Part shown: positions 22,383 through 32,890 of the stretch, in pieces
Layout of the letters: each line of letters opens with the position of its first letter
How positions within the stretch are numbered: the first letter of the stretch is position 1
Assembly: GCA_001051155.2 (NCBI GenBank)
Contig: JYIP02000005.1
Span: forward strand, 2,790,001 to 2,854,000
Reading direction: 5' to 3'
Source of the DNA: Chrysoporthe austroafricana
Lineage: Eukaryota; Ascomycota; Sordariomycetes; Diaporthales; Cryphonectriaceae
Length of the DNA: 64,000 bases
The notes under the pieces: generated by a model
What the model was told of the DNA's origin: nothing
Seen by the model: the letters and a program-made list of their open reading frames with translations, nothing else
Databases searched by the model: none
Made by a program: the position numbers and the translations under genes

Positions 22383-25300
22383 GATGAGAGTTGGGTCGAG
22401 ACAGTTCTCGAAACGAGAGGCCCCAGTGATTCGTCCGTCAACCTCTTTCCCCGCCCCGACAGAATCTCCTCTCCTCGAGGGACCGCCGTGCTTGCCTACT
22501 TCGAAACGAAGCTATCAAGGACTCGGTGCAGTCGCAACGCAACCATGGCGGAACATCTGGTCGGGTAGCTTGATCCGTTCGCGACGTCAAGTGTTGAGCG
22601 CAATGTCATCCAAGACAGATGCCTGTCGGTCAACGCGGAAGGCGTAGGCGCGGAGACTGAGGCAAGATAGGAGCCAGGGCGATGTCCGTTCGTCAATTTG
22701 TGGTGTTGGGTGTAGACAACGACGTTATCAATCGGACAGGTTCCGGGATCCTCTTCGAGTATCTCTCACGAATGCCCGGAGTCGCAGGTGTCAAACAGAC
22801 TGATACGGACTTTGACCGAACGCTGCGATGCCGGCTAACTGCCCGGCCGTGCTCACAGGAAAGTCTGAGGTCGATGTCGAAATGTTTGACGAGTCAGGCC
22901 GGGTGACACGGACGTTCGCGAAAGTAGAGTTGTCGGACGCTGCGTCGCTGACAACACCACAATTACCCTGCGACAAACAAAAAAGGAAAATGGAAAAAAA
23001 AAACCGGTCGTAAAGAGTTGCACGGCAATCGTCCACTCCGTGGTCTGTCGAGGAATGCAAGATGCCGCCACCCAAGACCAATCGTTCGGGGCCGAGGACT
23101 GCGCTGGACGAAGACCGGATCCTGTTTCAGGAAGCCTGGAAGAAAGCAGGAAGGAGGGCGCGAGAGGTGCGCCGCTGAGCCGGATATAACAGGCCGCGCC
23201 CAGTTCGGATCGAAATCGTCTGAACCGCAGGTCGTTGATAGCGAGAGAAGGGGGGAAGAGAAAGAGAGAGGGATGCAAGTAGGGGGACAGGCTTGCAGGT
23301 CGAGATAATACGTGTCAACCTTGGTTTTGCGGATCGAGGGACGCTGCGTAGGACAGGAGAGGAGTCAGAAGAACAAGTCGTGATTGAAACCGAGAGGTGA
23401 CAAGGTGTGATGGAGGTGCTCGTCGCAAGGGAACGAAAGACTGGACACGGGCGTGCGGAGAGCGTAGCAGGCGAGCACGCACGCACCCAGGTGCCAAGAT
23501 CGCTGGGCGGGATACGGCCTGCGTCCTTGGGCTCCTGGTCGCCCAGGTGGAGACTGGGGTGTCGTGAAAGGGTTGAGTTCGATATGGATCTGGATGGGCC
23601 ACGGCGATTTCTCCGGCGTAATAGTGGGGAGCCCTCGGCCCAGGTCCACTGAGGTTGCGAGACAGAGTGCCGCCGGGAAGCACCTCAGTCTTTCAGAGCA
23701 GCCCGCTAGGCGTGTACACGGGGGCCTCGATAGGGCCCAGGCCGTCTCTGCAGGGGCGGTGCATGTGACGGGAGGTAGCAGGCTATCGCGGCCCATCCTC
23801 GACCAGCGGTGCCCGCGGTGCCCAATTCGGTCCTGCTCGTCGAGATAAGAAGAGATCATGGCCCGCCCAGCATCGAGTACGGCCGAGATCTGCACCGATG
23901 GATATACCGTCGCCGGATCTCTGTAAGTTCACGATAGGGCCGGCGCTCCACGGCTCAGCCGCCGCAACAGAGCCGAACTGTTCCAGACTGCCGCCGTTTT
24001 CATGAGGCAGAGAGGCCCTTCGGCTCCTTGGACACGAGCAGCAGGAGCAGCAGGCCATCGTCACTCCACAATCTGAGGGAGTGCTTCTCTCGCACGGTAG
24101 ATGAGCATGCTAGTATTCAAGGGTGCTGGGTAGAGCACCTCATTTTAGCCGGGGCCAATGAAACGTGCCGCCAGCCGGATGACTTGCTGAAGCTGTGCAG
24201 CAAAGGCGCGAACAAAATTCCGAGCCGCCGCTGTGCTGTAGTATGAAGATGATCCTGCTCCGGCTCCTGCAGCATCACTGAGACATTTGTCCTTCTCAGC
24301 TCGGTCGGGTGATGAAAACGACCGGCCCAAAGCGCTATCCAGAGCCACCTGCGTGCTGCCCTCGTAGCACTGTCGGTATCTTCTCGCGGACACGCATTCG
24401 TCCGCGTACCGTCTTTCTCATCGGGCCCGCTGAAGGTTTGACGGTAGCGCATGATGTGGTGGGTGGTATCGTGCTGAGGTGATGAGAGCATTGATGTGAT
24501 GTCGATGCTGATCGGCAGGCCCCCCCCCCGGGTTTCATTACTACTACCACCCGGATCACGCAGGCGTCGTGTCTATTACCATAGTACAGTACACCATTTG
24601 TGCCCAAAAGAGATGCTGGTCTTCCACAAGTGGGCCACTCCAGGTCTGATGACAGCACGATCATCCTCTGCAAGGTGTCCAGCCACAGGAGACTCCTTCG
24701 TGTGCTCTGGAATGCACCCGAAGATTGTGCGGATTCTTTGGAGTAGAGCGCATCGTCTGGTACAGGCTGCTGAGAGAGAGACACCTTTCGTCTGGCCTGC
24801 TGCTGGTTGTCTCGGGCATCCTGGCTGGATAGCGAGGTGATGGTGCAATGTAACAGCGGAGATCTGCCTTCGGCAGTTGGACGGACGGCTCGTCATGATT
24901 GTGGGGACCTCGACAGCGCACGAGTCTCAACCACGACTGCTGGCAGCAAATGGCATGTGTGCCCGCGATGCGTTTCTCTAGTTCCTGTGGAGGGCCGTCC
25001 TCCTCGACGCTCAGCGCTTCCACACATTGTGGCCCCCGTCAGGAACGCGGCAAGAGCCACGCGATGCCTGTTGAAGCTACCGATGGCTTGCCTTTGGGGG
25101 GGGGGCGCCTCCTCACGGGAGCCGAGACACTGGGGGATGAACATTCCGAAGCTGTGCCCGGGCCGGGTCACCACCAGCTGCCAGTCAGCCAATGCAGTAC
25201 AGCGCAGCGCAGGTGTCACACATACTTGGTGGTGTTAGTGGCTCGACCTTGGCCGCTTGCCACCGTCGCAGGTTGACAACGGGGCGCCATAGCGGGGATC

Positions 25301-26426
25301 CGGAACGGGGCGCTGTACGGAGTGTGCATGTATGTACCTGATGTCAGACATGCCGGAAACACTCTGCGTCCCGGCCCTACTCCGGTGGCTCTTGTCGAGT
25401 GTGACCTGATTGGACCCCCTCATTCGGCCCCTTTTCGATAGCGGTTGGTGCTGCTCTTTAATTTAGGCGGGTCACCACGGATGAGTCGAGAACTCGGCCG
25501 AATCACTGGGCCCAGAGGGCTGGGGACTTGCTCAGATTGCTCAAAAGGAACTTTCCTGTCTCGCCGAGGCTGCCCGTGCCCCGTGCCCCCAGGCCCTGGC
25601 TGCGGCCTCCTCGTTCTTCTCGACGGATCCAACGTTGCTCTGCTCGGTCCGCACAGGGGCAGATCCTCCTCGGCCAGCGCCCGACACTGGGGACACGAGG
25701 CTGAAATTGACTGTGGGCCGGGAGGATCTCCCCAAGTGTTCGGCAGCCTGGCAAGGCGCGCCAGACAGAGGAAGATCCTGCCAGCACAGCATTGTGGGCG
25801 GGTTGTCTTTGTGTGGTCACGACTCGGGACAGCTGGTGAAGCAGGCGGAATACTGGGCTGTCGCTGTGGCAAGGGCGACAGTGCGCCGCCGAGGCCAGAA
25901 CGCACTACTATGGTACATACTGAATAGTGCAATTAGCCAGGCCTGGGGTTGGCATCTCACTGTCTCCCGACGGTTGCACTGCATCGATGCTTCTTGGCCC
26001 GGTGAGATGTGAGATGCCCCAAGTGGGCCGTGGACCGCAACGCTCAGAGGCGCGCTTGTCGAGACGCATCTCTGCGTGGCGAGACTGGCTCGCGTCGTCA
26101 TCATTCATGAAATACCACGCTGGCTCCGAGGTATGGACCACCGTACCTCGGCGTGCTGGGTACTCGTAGTACTACCTACCCAGTATGTATACACACCATC
26201 CACGACTGTGGCCCAAGCTCAGCACGGCCTGCTCCCGTCTGGGGTAGCTGGGGCCATGCTGGGGCGCGCTGGGGGGGAGGGGGCACAGGCACGGGAGGGT
26301 CCTTTCAGTGTCTCTTGTCGGCGCGGCCGGGGAACGGACCCGCCTGAGTCGCCCCGTGGGGGTTCCCTGGAATGCAGGCTCTCTCTCTTGTCTCCTGTTG
26401 CTGCCGCTGCTCACAGCACCAGGCTG

Positions 26427-26500
26427 GTGCCAGCAGCCTGCCAGCAGCCTACCACCAGCGTGACAGCAGCCTGACAGCAGCCTGACAGCAGCCTGACAGG
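26427..26500. repeat. Degenerate tandem repeat, 11-bp unit
   Basis: The unit CCTGACAGCAG is repeated about three times almost perfectly from ~26470. Degenerate copies (CCTGCCAGCAG, CCTACCACCAG) lie upstream. Confidence 0.8.
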
Positions 26501-26550
26501 TAACTCCGTACGATCTCTCGCTATGTTCAGTCGACCACCTGAGCGGCCCA

Positions 26551-26577
26551 AGTCACGTCACGTCACGTCACGTCACA
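26551..26577. repeat. (GTCAC)n pentamer repeat with CRE-like half-sites
   Basis: Five tandem copies of GTCAC. Their junctions create overlapping ACGTCA/TGACGT half-sites, the core bound by ATF/CREB-type bZIP factors. Function is not shown; it may be only a microsatellite. Confidence 0.75.
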
Positions 26578-28273
26578 TATCCTGATGGGTGTAGGCCCTC
26601 TTGTCTCTGCACCATTGAATCACTGCGTGGGCACGAGGCATGATGGTCGTGCATCCCACAATGTTCGTCCTGGGCCCTAAGCCTTCGACATCCCACAACG
26701 CTACAGCCAATCCTGCAGAGCGGGAAGACAACGCCACGATCTCAGACGCCACACAGGCACCGAGTACGCTAAGCAAGAGAGATGGCATCTCCGGAGAGAC
26801 ATGAATATTCCCGGTGTCTCGCGGTCTTCAGCTAACCGGTTGAAACAGACTCGTCCAGTGTCGTCTCGGGCTCAGCCACTGGAATCGATGGCCTGGCCGC
26901 CCATGCCGCCCTGCCATCCTCGCGTGGTCTTTAGAGTGCTGTCGGATTCCCCCCACCACCCCCGCCACGGTCTTGAATGGGACAATGGACTCCTTGCAGC
27001 CCAGCCCAGGCACGGTCCGGCATTCCTGAGGTTCGAGGGCCGAAGCCCTGATGCTGCTTCATGTCCTGTCCCCCTCCCCAGCTGGGCTACCTCGAGGTTG
27101 TCTGCGCTGCAGGTTTGCGTCAATCATGGGTTGGCCCTCGGAGCAGGGTCTATGGGTTGGTCCAGAGGCCAGCATTCTACCGTCTGGCTCTTGCCGCCTT
27201 CCTGTGATCACTCATCAGCATTGCAGCGCTGCTCGGGGCTGAACATGGCCACCTCGGCCGTCTGCTGCTCTATGAGCTTGCTCTCGGTTGCGGGCGACCT
27301 CGAAGCCCTCATGTCAAAAGACCGGGGGCGGGGAGGGGGCTCGTTTCGTTTCGATCCCCTCCTCTCATCTCGTCTGAAGCTGACAGATCTACCACCTAAC
27401 CTACCAGGGATGGCATCCTGCAGATCCGATCCAAGGCTCACCCCGATCTCCCGTTGTGAGCTTCACCTGCAGGAGGGAGCGCATGCTCTGGATTTCTTGG
27501 GAACCGCAACGACCTGAGCACCAGCCAGGGTGACTGCGGAATCGGTGGCAGCTTCGCTTCGCAGCTCCCAGGTCAAGGGGGTCATGCGACCCCGTACGTG
27601 CAACCGTGGCCTCCCGGGCTACCTCCGGCAAGGGCTCCAGCGCGCAGGGAGGGCAGCCGTCGGAAGCGCGTGTTGGTCAGACGAAGCGGTCCGACGCTTC
27701 TCGAACTCATTAGAAGGAATCCCACCTCCACTTTCTGGCCATTTGCCGCGTGGAGGGCCCTGTCTATTAATAGCATCGTCGCGAGGGCTAGCGCCTGCGA
27801 GAATCCCTGCTGGCGCCCAGTCCCGTAGCGGCGGGTGTGGTGGATGTGCACGGACGGGCGACACATGTTTCGATTCATCAAAGGGCTCGTCGATCGCGTC
27901 CAATTTCTGGAAAGTCAAAAGCCAGGGAGGAGCGAAGGTGGCTGGCTCGGAAAAGGCTACGAGATGCCTGCTTGACTCGGTCATGACCGTTTCAGGAGCG
28001 CTGGTCAGCAAAAACCCACATGGACACAGACAGTGATGCCTGTGGAGAGGAGGGGCGTTATTGGGCAGGGATGCCATCATGCTCTGCCTGCAGAATCCAG
28101 GAGGAGGGGCATAACAACGCCTCAAGACTGTCAGCCCGATACAGCGAGCGACGCAGAGTGATGTCCCTCCCTGCCTTTCCTCGTTGATAGACCCGGTCCT
28201 TCCCAGCATCCCGGGAGCCTGAGGCGACTCGCAGGTCCCTCCGGTCACCATCTGCTTGTCGTTTCGTCCAGAC

Positions 28274-28301
28274 GGGCAAGCTTATCGACAAGCTTATGCC
28301 C
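28274..28301. repeat. CAAGCTTAT direct repeat inside an imperfect palindrome
   Basis: CAAGCTTAT occurs at 28277-28285 and 28289-28297, flanked by GGG and CCC. The whole 28-base block is an imperfect inverted repeat centred on ATCGAC. Confidence 0.6.
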
Positions 28302-29009
28302 TTGCGTGGCGAGCCCTGACTCCGGCGTACATGTGTATACCGGTTCATGCTCTCTTCCTTACTTGCGCCAATATAGGACCGGTCCACTCCGCTGAGACGA
28401 AGAGCCCCGACGTCTTGTTGCGCAGAGCGCTGTGCATCAATTGATTTATTATCTCTTCCGTCTCATCCGCAGCTAATCATCCGTGCAGCGCTCTGCCATG
28501 CGCTGACTGACCGAGGTCTTGATCCTGCCGGTCCCGTCCACTTTATATTAAAATATTGCAACCTCCGGTCCATCGGATCCAGTTGACGTTACCCTGCAGC
28601 GGGCCCCTATTTCACGTTCTTGATCGCCCCTGCCTTCACCTTGTCCATCCATTGATTGGGTCTTCCTTCAGCTTATATGTTGTCAGCTTGTCCAATCCGG
28701 ACGAGCACAGTGGTAGTGGTGGCCTTGCGCTAGGTCGCTGATCTCGGGCGAGCCCTCAACAAGTCCTCACACCTCCTGTCTGTCTCGGCGCGCCGGTACT
28801 GCGCCTTCAGCGACGCATTAGCAGCTGTTGGACTCTCGAGACCACCCTCGATAGACCTCGCGGCTCGTGTACGGCATAATCCGTCCCTCGACTCCTCACG
28901 ATACACATACCGCTCCATACCCGCCACCTAGACAGAGGTTACAGCCGCGCGCGTAGAGGCGCCCGGGTACCGACGACCATCAGCCTTGCGCACGGCCTCG
29001 CTCTAGAAG

Positions 29010-30083
29010 ATGGCGGCACCCGCGCAGCCGACAGTGGCCACGCACAGCGACTTCGGCACCGTCAACGTGGTTGAGACGCCGACCTCGCCCTCTTCTGCGT
29101 TCACGCTCTCGAGGTTTGAGTTTGAGACTGGTACAAAGGGCAATGAGGGGACCAAGATCCTCATGGTGGAGTGGGATGCAGCAGCCGCACTGGGCGTGGC
29201 GGATGGGGGCGAAATGGCAGCGACGAAGGCTAACCTCGAGGACTGGGACATCAGATGGGACGGCAGAGAGGCCGTAACATTACCACCGATCCGCGACGCC
29301 GAGACCCCTGAATCAACTTTCCGTGTCTACTTCCTCCTCCCGCCGAAGGCACCCATGCCCACGCTGGTGACGATTTCCCAGAAGTCCGGCATTGTAGCAG
29401 ATCTCCATACCAAGCCCCTGCCGGCAATATTCCCAGAGGGCCTGGTGAACGAGGACAAGGGCACGCGGGGCGTGCTCCATACGATCTGGGCCAAGAAGCG
29501 CCTGGGGAAGCTCGAGGACGAGATCGTGGCCGAGATGAAGAACAACGGCGAGAGCGTCGGGCTGGAGATGGCGCTGCAGGAGAGGCAGTGGATCGTGGAC
29601 CACTTTGGCCTGCAGATCGACACGTCGAGCGCCGAGGCGATCCCGCTGCCGCCGCAGAGCCCCGAGGCCAGCAGTCCCGTGAGCCCGCGGTCGCCGATCG
29701 GCGGGCGGCTAGGCGAGAAGCTGAAGGGGCTGAAGTTGGCAACGAGCCCGGCCGAGCTGGCGGCTGCAAAGGAAGGTGAGTCTGAGAGGATCATCGTAGC
29801 CTGTAGCCCTTGGAAGGACGCATTGGCTCACACACCAGCAGCAAGCCAGACCCTCGGGAAAAAGTTCACAGTCGTCGCCCCGGACTCAGCACCTGTGAGG
29901 TTCCAACCGCGCCCGATGGTGACGGGCTCTGCGGGCGGCATGGCCTCGCTCAGCGCGGTCATGCAGGGCGGTCCCAGTGCGCCAGATAGGGGCGGCGAAA
30001 CCGAGGAGGACCTTTTTGCGCTGCCTATGTCTCCTCGGAGCCCGGAGATGTTGAGGAGTCCCTTTAGCCTGCTGAAATCGTAG
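29010..30083 (+). CDS. Hypothetical protein, 336 aa, unrecognised
   Basis: Function unknown. Exons 29010-29775 and 29839-30083 are joined across a 63 bp intron (donor GTGAGT, acceptor CACCAG). The intron is open in frame, so the unspliced form reads 357 residues. The N-terminal ~190 residues look folded: strands such as FTLSRFEFETGTKGN, ILMVEWD and TFRVYFLLPPKA, then a helix ending ERQWIVDHFGLQ. The remainder is disordered, Pro/Ser-rich, with repeated SPRSP motifs, proline-directed phosphorylation candidates (SPVSPRSPIGG, MSPRSPEMLRSPF). There is no signal peptide or membrane segment. The ATG has a good context (AAGATGG). Biased codon use and in-frame splicing support a real gene. It converges with VPS37. 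Confidence 0.75.
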   Translation: MAAPAQPTVATHSDFGTVNVVETPTSPSSAFTLSRFEFETGTKGNEGTKILMVEWDAAAALGVADGGEMAATKANLEDWDIRWDGREAVTLPPIRDAETPESTFRVYFLLPPKAPMPTLVTISQKSGIVADLHTKPLPAIFPEGLVNEDKGTRGVLHTIWAKKRLGKLEDEIVAEMKNNGESVGLEMALQERQWIVDHFGLQIDTSSAEAIPLPPQSPEASSPVSPRSPIGGRLGEKLKGLKLATSPAELAAAKEGESERIIVACSPWKDALAHTPAASQTLGKKFTVVAPDSAPVRFQPRPMVTGSAGGMASLSAVMQGGPSAPDRGGETEEDLFALPMSPRSPEMLRSPFSLLKS

Positions 30084-30600
30084 AGCAGCCAGCGTTTCAG
30101 TTTAACGGCGCTTATTGGGAGGGGAGGCTAACACTGCTGAGGACGCGACTACGTGACTCGGAACTTGATATGTGGGCATAGGGCTCACGCGGTTGTCTGG
30201 CCAGCTGTATCGACTTACCAACCTTTTGGTTTCGAACTTCTTCTTGTCAGTCCCGCCATACTAGACAACGCTATACTAGCTACCGGGGCTAGCATTCTTT
30301 ATGTACAGCTTAGCATCTAGATACCTGCTCCCGGCTGTGGGAAGCTTCAATGCCACCACCGTTCTTCATGGACCTGCGATGAGGTCCAGCTTATTTCAGA
30401 TTGCGGGGCTTCGTGTTGTCCCACCATGTTCAGAGTGCCAGCAATATGTCAAGCCCGCAATGGCTCCATGGGTATCTCAATCAGGACTTCATCTCGACAA
30501 CGTTTCACTGCGGATGGCCTAATTTGCGGCCCTTGTTTGTCCTCATCGTAGGGCCGTAGAGCGTCCGGACGCGAGAGCTTCCAGCGCACTGACCTGCCTC
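30084..30600. other. Convergent intergenic region before VPS37
   Basis: About 0.5 kb between facing stops; I see nothing beyond likely 3' UTR sequence. Confidence 0.5.
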
Positions 30601-31504
30601 TCATCTCCATCCGCCGACCCGCCCCTCATCCCACCTCTCCTTCCTCTCCTTCCGCAGGTAGTACCCCCTCCTCGCCTCCCTGTACCTCCTCACCCACTCG
30701 AGCGTCTCGCGCTCCGTAGACTGGCCGCCCTCGCCTTCGCCCTCCAGGAAGCTCTCCTCTAGCGCGTCGCATACCCCCTCCTGCTCGGCCAGCCCGCCGC
30801 TTAGCCGCTGGTACAGGCTCGCGGGCGCGAAGGGGCTCAGCGCGTGGTCCATCTCGCCCTGCTTCGCGCGCCACTGCCTCTCCAGCGCGTGGGCGGAGAG
30901 CAGGATGGCCTGCGTGGAAGAGCGCGCGTGCGCGACCCGGGACTCGAGCTCGATCAGGTGGTCGGCGAGGTCGATGTTCTCGGAGAGCGAGATGGACAGC
31001 GCCTGGTTGCTGGAGAGAGTCGACGGGTGTGCGGTGGAGGGGGCATGGATCAGGCTGGACAGGAGGGAACTGGTGGAGAGGATCTCGGCTAGGTCTTGTT
31101 TTCTGCTCGTCGCGCAATAGAGAGAGGAGTCAGCCTCCCGTGTGCCATACAGTTCTTGGTTTCGTCGGCAAGGCGAAAGAGGGCGGGGGGTCTAGGGAGA
31201 CATACGACTTATCCTCTAGGAACTTAGGCAGCCACTGGTCACCCGGGTCTGCGATCGCCTGAGGCCGTGAGACCTGCGCCTGTTGCGCTGCCGTCAGACC
31301 CGCTGCCTCGGGGAGGTCGGAGGGTTGTTGGTAGTCTGGTACGGGCGCTGGGGAGTTGACGGCCGTAGGTGTGCCCATCCTGGAGACTTCGTGGCTGCCC
31401 GGTTTCGGCGGAGGCGCGGGCGGTGCGCTAGAGTAGACATCCTCATATCTGTCCATGTTGGAATATTGAGCCCCCGGCCGTCCTCCAGATCGACCTGCTT
31501 TCAC
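30601..31504 (-). CDS. VPS37: ESCRT-I subunit Vps37
   Basis: Component of ESCRT-I (with Vps23, Vps28 and Mvb12), which sorts ubiquitinated membrane proteins at endosomes. Exons 31504-31206 and 31102-30601 are joined across a 103 bp intron (GTATGT, branch GCTGAC, GCAG), giving 266 residues. The N-terminal ~90 residues are Pro-rich and disordered (SSAPPAPPPKPG). After 'DQWLPKFLEDKS' comes the helical Mod(r)/Vps37 domain (~95-266: LAEILSTSSLLSSLIH, a long coiled helix, then LEWVRRYREARRGYYLRKER near the end). That terminal 'RR.Y..R' pattern is typical of the family. A second Met at 31456 (MDRYEDVYSS) is an alternative start. It is divergent from PFD5 with only 221 bp between starts. Confidence 0.82.
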
Positions 31505-31725
31505 AGAAATGACTAGCTGGTACGTGAAGGTAGAGAGCTAAAGGAGGGATGGGCAGTGCCTAGGGCATATGACGGTGGGGGTAGGCTTTATCTTATCAAC
31601 CCTGGGCCTACCCTGGGCCAACCCTGAGCTTTGGGCGGTCCACAGCGACGAGGCTTCCACCAACAGGCTGGACACCCCTCTCACGCCGCCAACCGAGACC
31701 AAAATTCCGGGCGCCCTTTGTCAAG
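31505..31725. promoter_or_regulatory. Short bidirectional promoter, VPS37 / PFD5
   Basis: Only 221 bp separate the two divergent start codons, so both core promoters and 5' UTRs must fit or overlap here. An imperfect repeat of 'CCTGGGCC/CCCTGGGCCAACCC' lies at about 31598-31625. Confidence 0.55.
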
Positions 31726-32494
31726 ATGTCAGGAGGATCACAACAGCAGGGTGGTATGTCTTCGTCATTGTTGAAAAACAAGAGAAAATCCGAGCTGATG
31801 GACTGCCACAGTGAGCCTCGACAGCCTGAGCGCCCAGCAGCTCACGGCCGTCAAGAAGCAGCTGGATGAGGAGGTCGAGCACCTGACCACCTCATTCGCA
31901 CAGCTGCAGGCCGCCCAGGTCAAGTTCAGGGACTGCTTGCGGTGCGTCAAGACGCAGGGTGCTACCTCAGGTGAGCAAGCACTCTAAGCGCATGTAGAGG
32001 CGAACGGGTTCAGCAAATCGAGCGACGCCCCCCCCCCCTGTGATGGACGTGCTGGAGGGTCTCTGGAATAGAATACCGGACGGATTCGCTGACTCTTAAA
32101 AATAGACAAGAAGGAGATCCTGGTGCCCTTGACCAACTCACTCTACGTCAAGGGCAACATATCGCGACCTGATCGCGTGCTAGTGGACATCGGCACGGGA
32201 TTCTATGTCGAGAAGGTCGGAGAAAGTCTCAAATGGTCCTCAACACGGCTTACTGACCGTTGTACAGGATGCCAAGAGCGCTGCAGAATTTTACGAGGGG
32301 AAGATCAAAGATCTGAGCGGAAATATCTCAGACCTCGAGGGCATCATCCAGAACAAGTCAAATACACTGCGGGCGGTCGAAGAAGGTAGGATTTGTACCC
32401 TTACGCAAATACACCTTATTTCGGCCAAGCTAACCTGGCGATGATAGTGTTGAAACAGAAGATTCTTGCGGCACCCAAGCAGGCCTCATCATAG
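31726..32494 (+). CDS. GIM5: Prefoldin subunit 5
   Basis: Alpha-type subunit of the hexameric prefoldin chaperone, which hands unfolded actin and tubulin to the CCT/TRiC chaperonin. Five small exons (31726-31753, 31812-31970, 32106-32215, 32268-32385, 32448-32494) splice in frame to 153 residues, the normal size. Two long helices flank a beta hairpin: helix 1 around SLSAQQLTAVKKQLDEEVEHL, hairpin 'ILVPLTNSLYVKG' and 'VLVDIGTGFYVEK' (the alpha-prefoldin hallmark), then helix 2 'DAKSAAEFYEGKIKDL'. Four introns in ~770 bp make this the most fragmented small gene here. Intron 2 contains an 11-base C run (~32028-32038). Confidence 0.95.
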
Positions 32495-32890
32495 AATCCT
32501 TTACTACACAATCGCGATTCACGGAGCACTCAGACTTTCGATATTGGAATCGCACCTGCAAATAACGTTGAAAGAGAGTCTATCTGTTGGATTATGAAGC
32601 CATGTACGAAGCCACACGGGTTTCAAATCCCTCCTGAGAGGCAGTTTCCTCGCTATGATGACGATAGCCGCCCATAGATAGCCTTTCGTACGTGAACTCC
32701 GTTTTGTCGCACTTGAAATGCTAGATAGCCTCTCAACGCAACAGGCTTAGATCCGGCCGACCAACCTCCATTTTCGCTCCGCGGAGCTACAAGATGCACA
32801 CTACCCTCGTGACCATTCACCATTGAAAAGATAAAAGTCGCGCGCATTGTCTCATGTCAGTCATCGAGAAGATCGAGCCTCGGCGTTCAA
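32495..32890. other. Convergent intergenic region, PFD5 / KH-like gene
   Basis: About 0.4 kb between facing stops. I see nothing beyond probable 3' UTRs. Confidence 0.5.

Larger units (their letters stand above)
22383..29009. other. 6.6 kb stretch without recognised genes
   Basis: The longest gene-free segment, between divergent starts of the F-box gene and the 29010 gene. Open frames occur on both strands (up to 238 codons at 26801-27517 and 210 at 27619-28251, minus). They overlap each other antisense, show no domain or family pattern, and fit chance in GC-rich DNA. The segment carries runs of ten C (24520-24529) and ten G (25096-25105), tandem repeats at 26427-26500 and 26551-26577, and a repeat/palindrome at 28274-28301. 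It may hold long 5' UTRs, lineage-specific genes or non-coding RNAs, none of which can be shown here. Confidence 0.5.

Noticed and set aside
26801..27517. 238-codon plus-strand open frame in the gene-free region
   Set aside because: No domain, odd composition (Ser/Pro/His/Trp mix), overlapped by antisense frames; fits chance in GC-rich DNA.
27619..28251. 210-codon minus-strand open frame
   Set aside because: No recognisable family, no splicing logic, overlapping frames on the other strand.
22383..29009. Transposon or RIP-degraded repeat
   Set aside because: No reverse transcriptase, transposase, LTR or TIR seen, and base composition is not AT-shifted.
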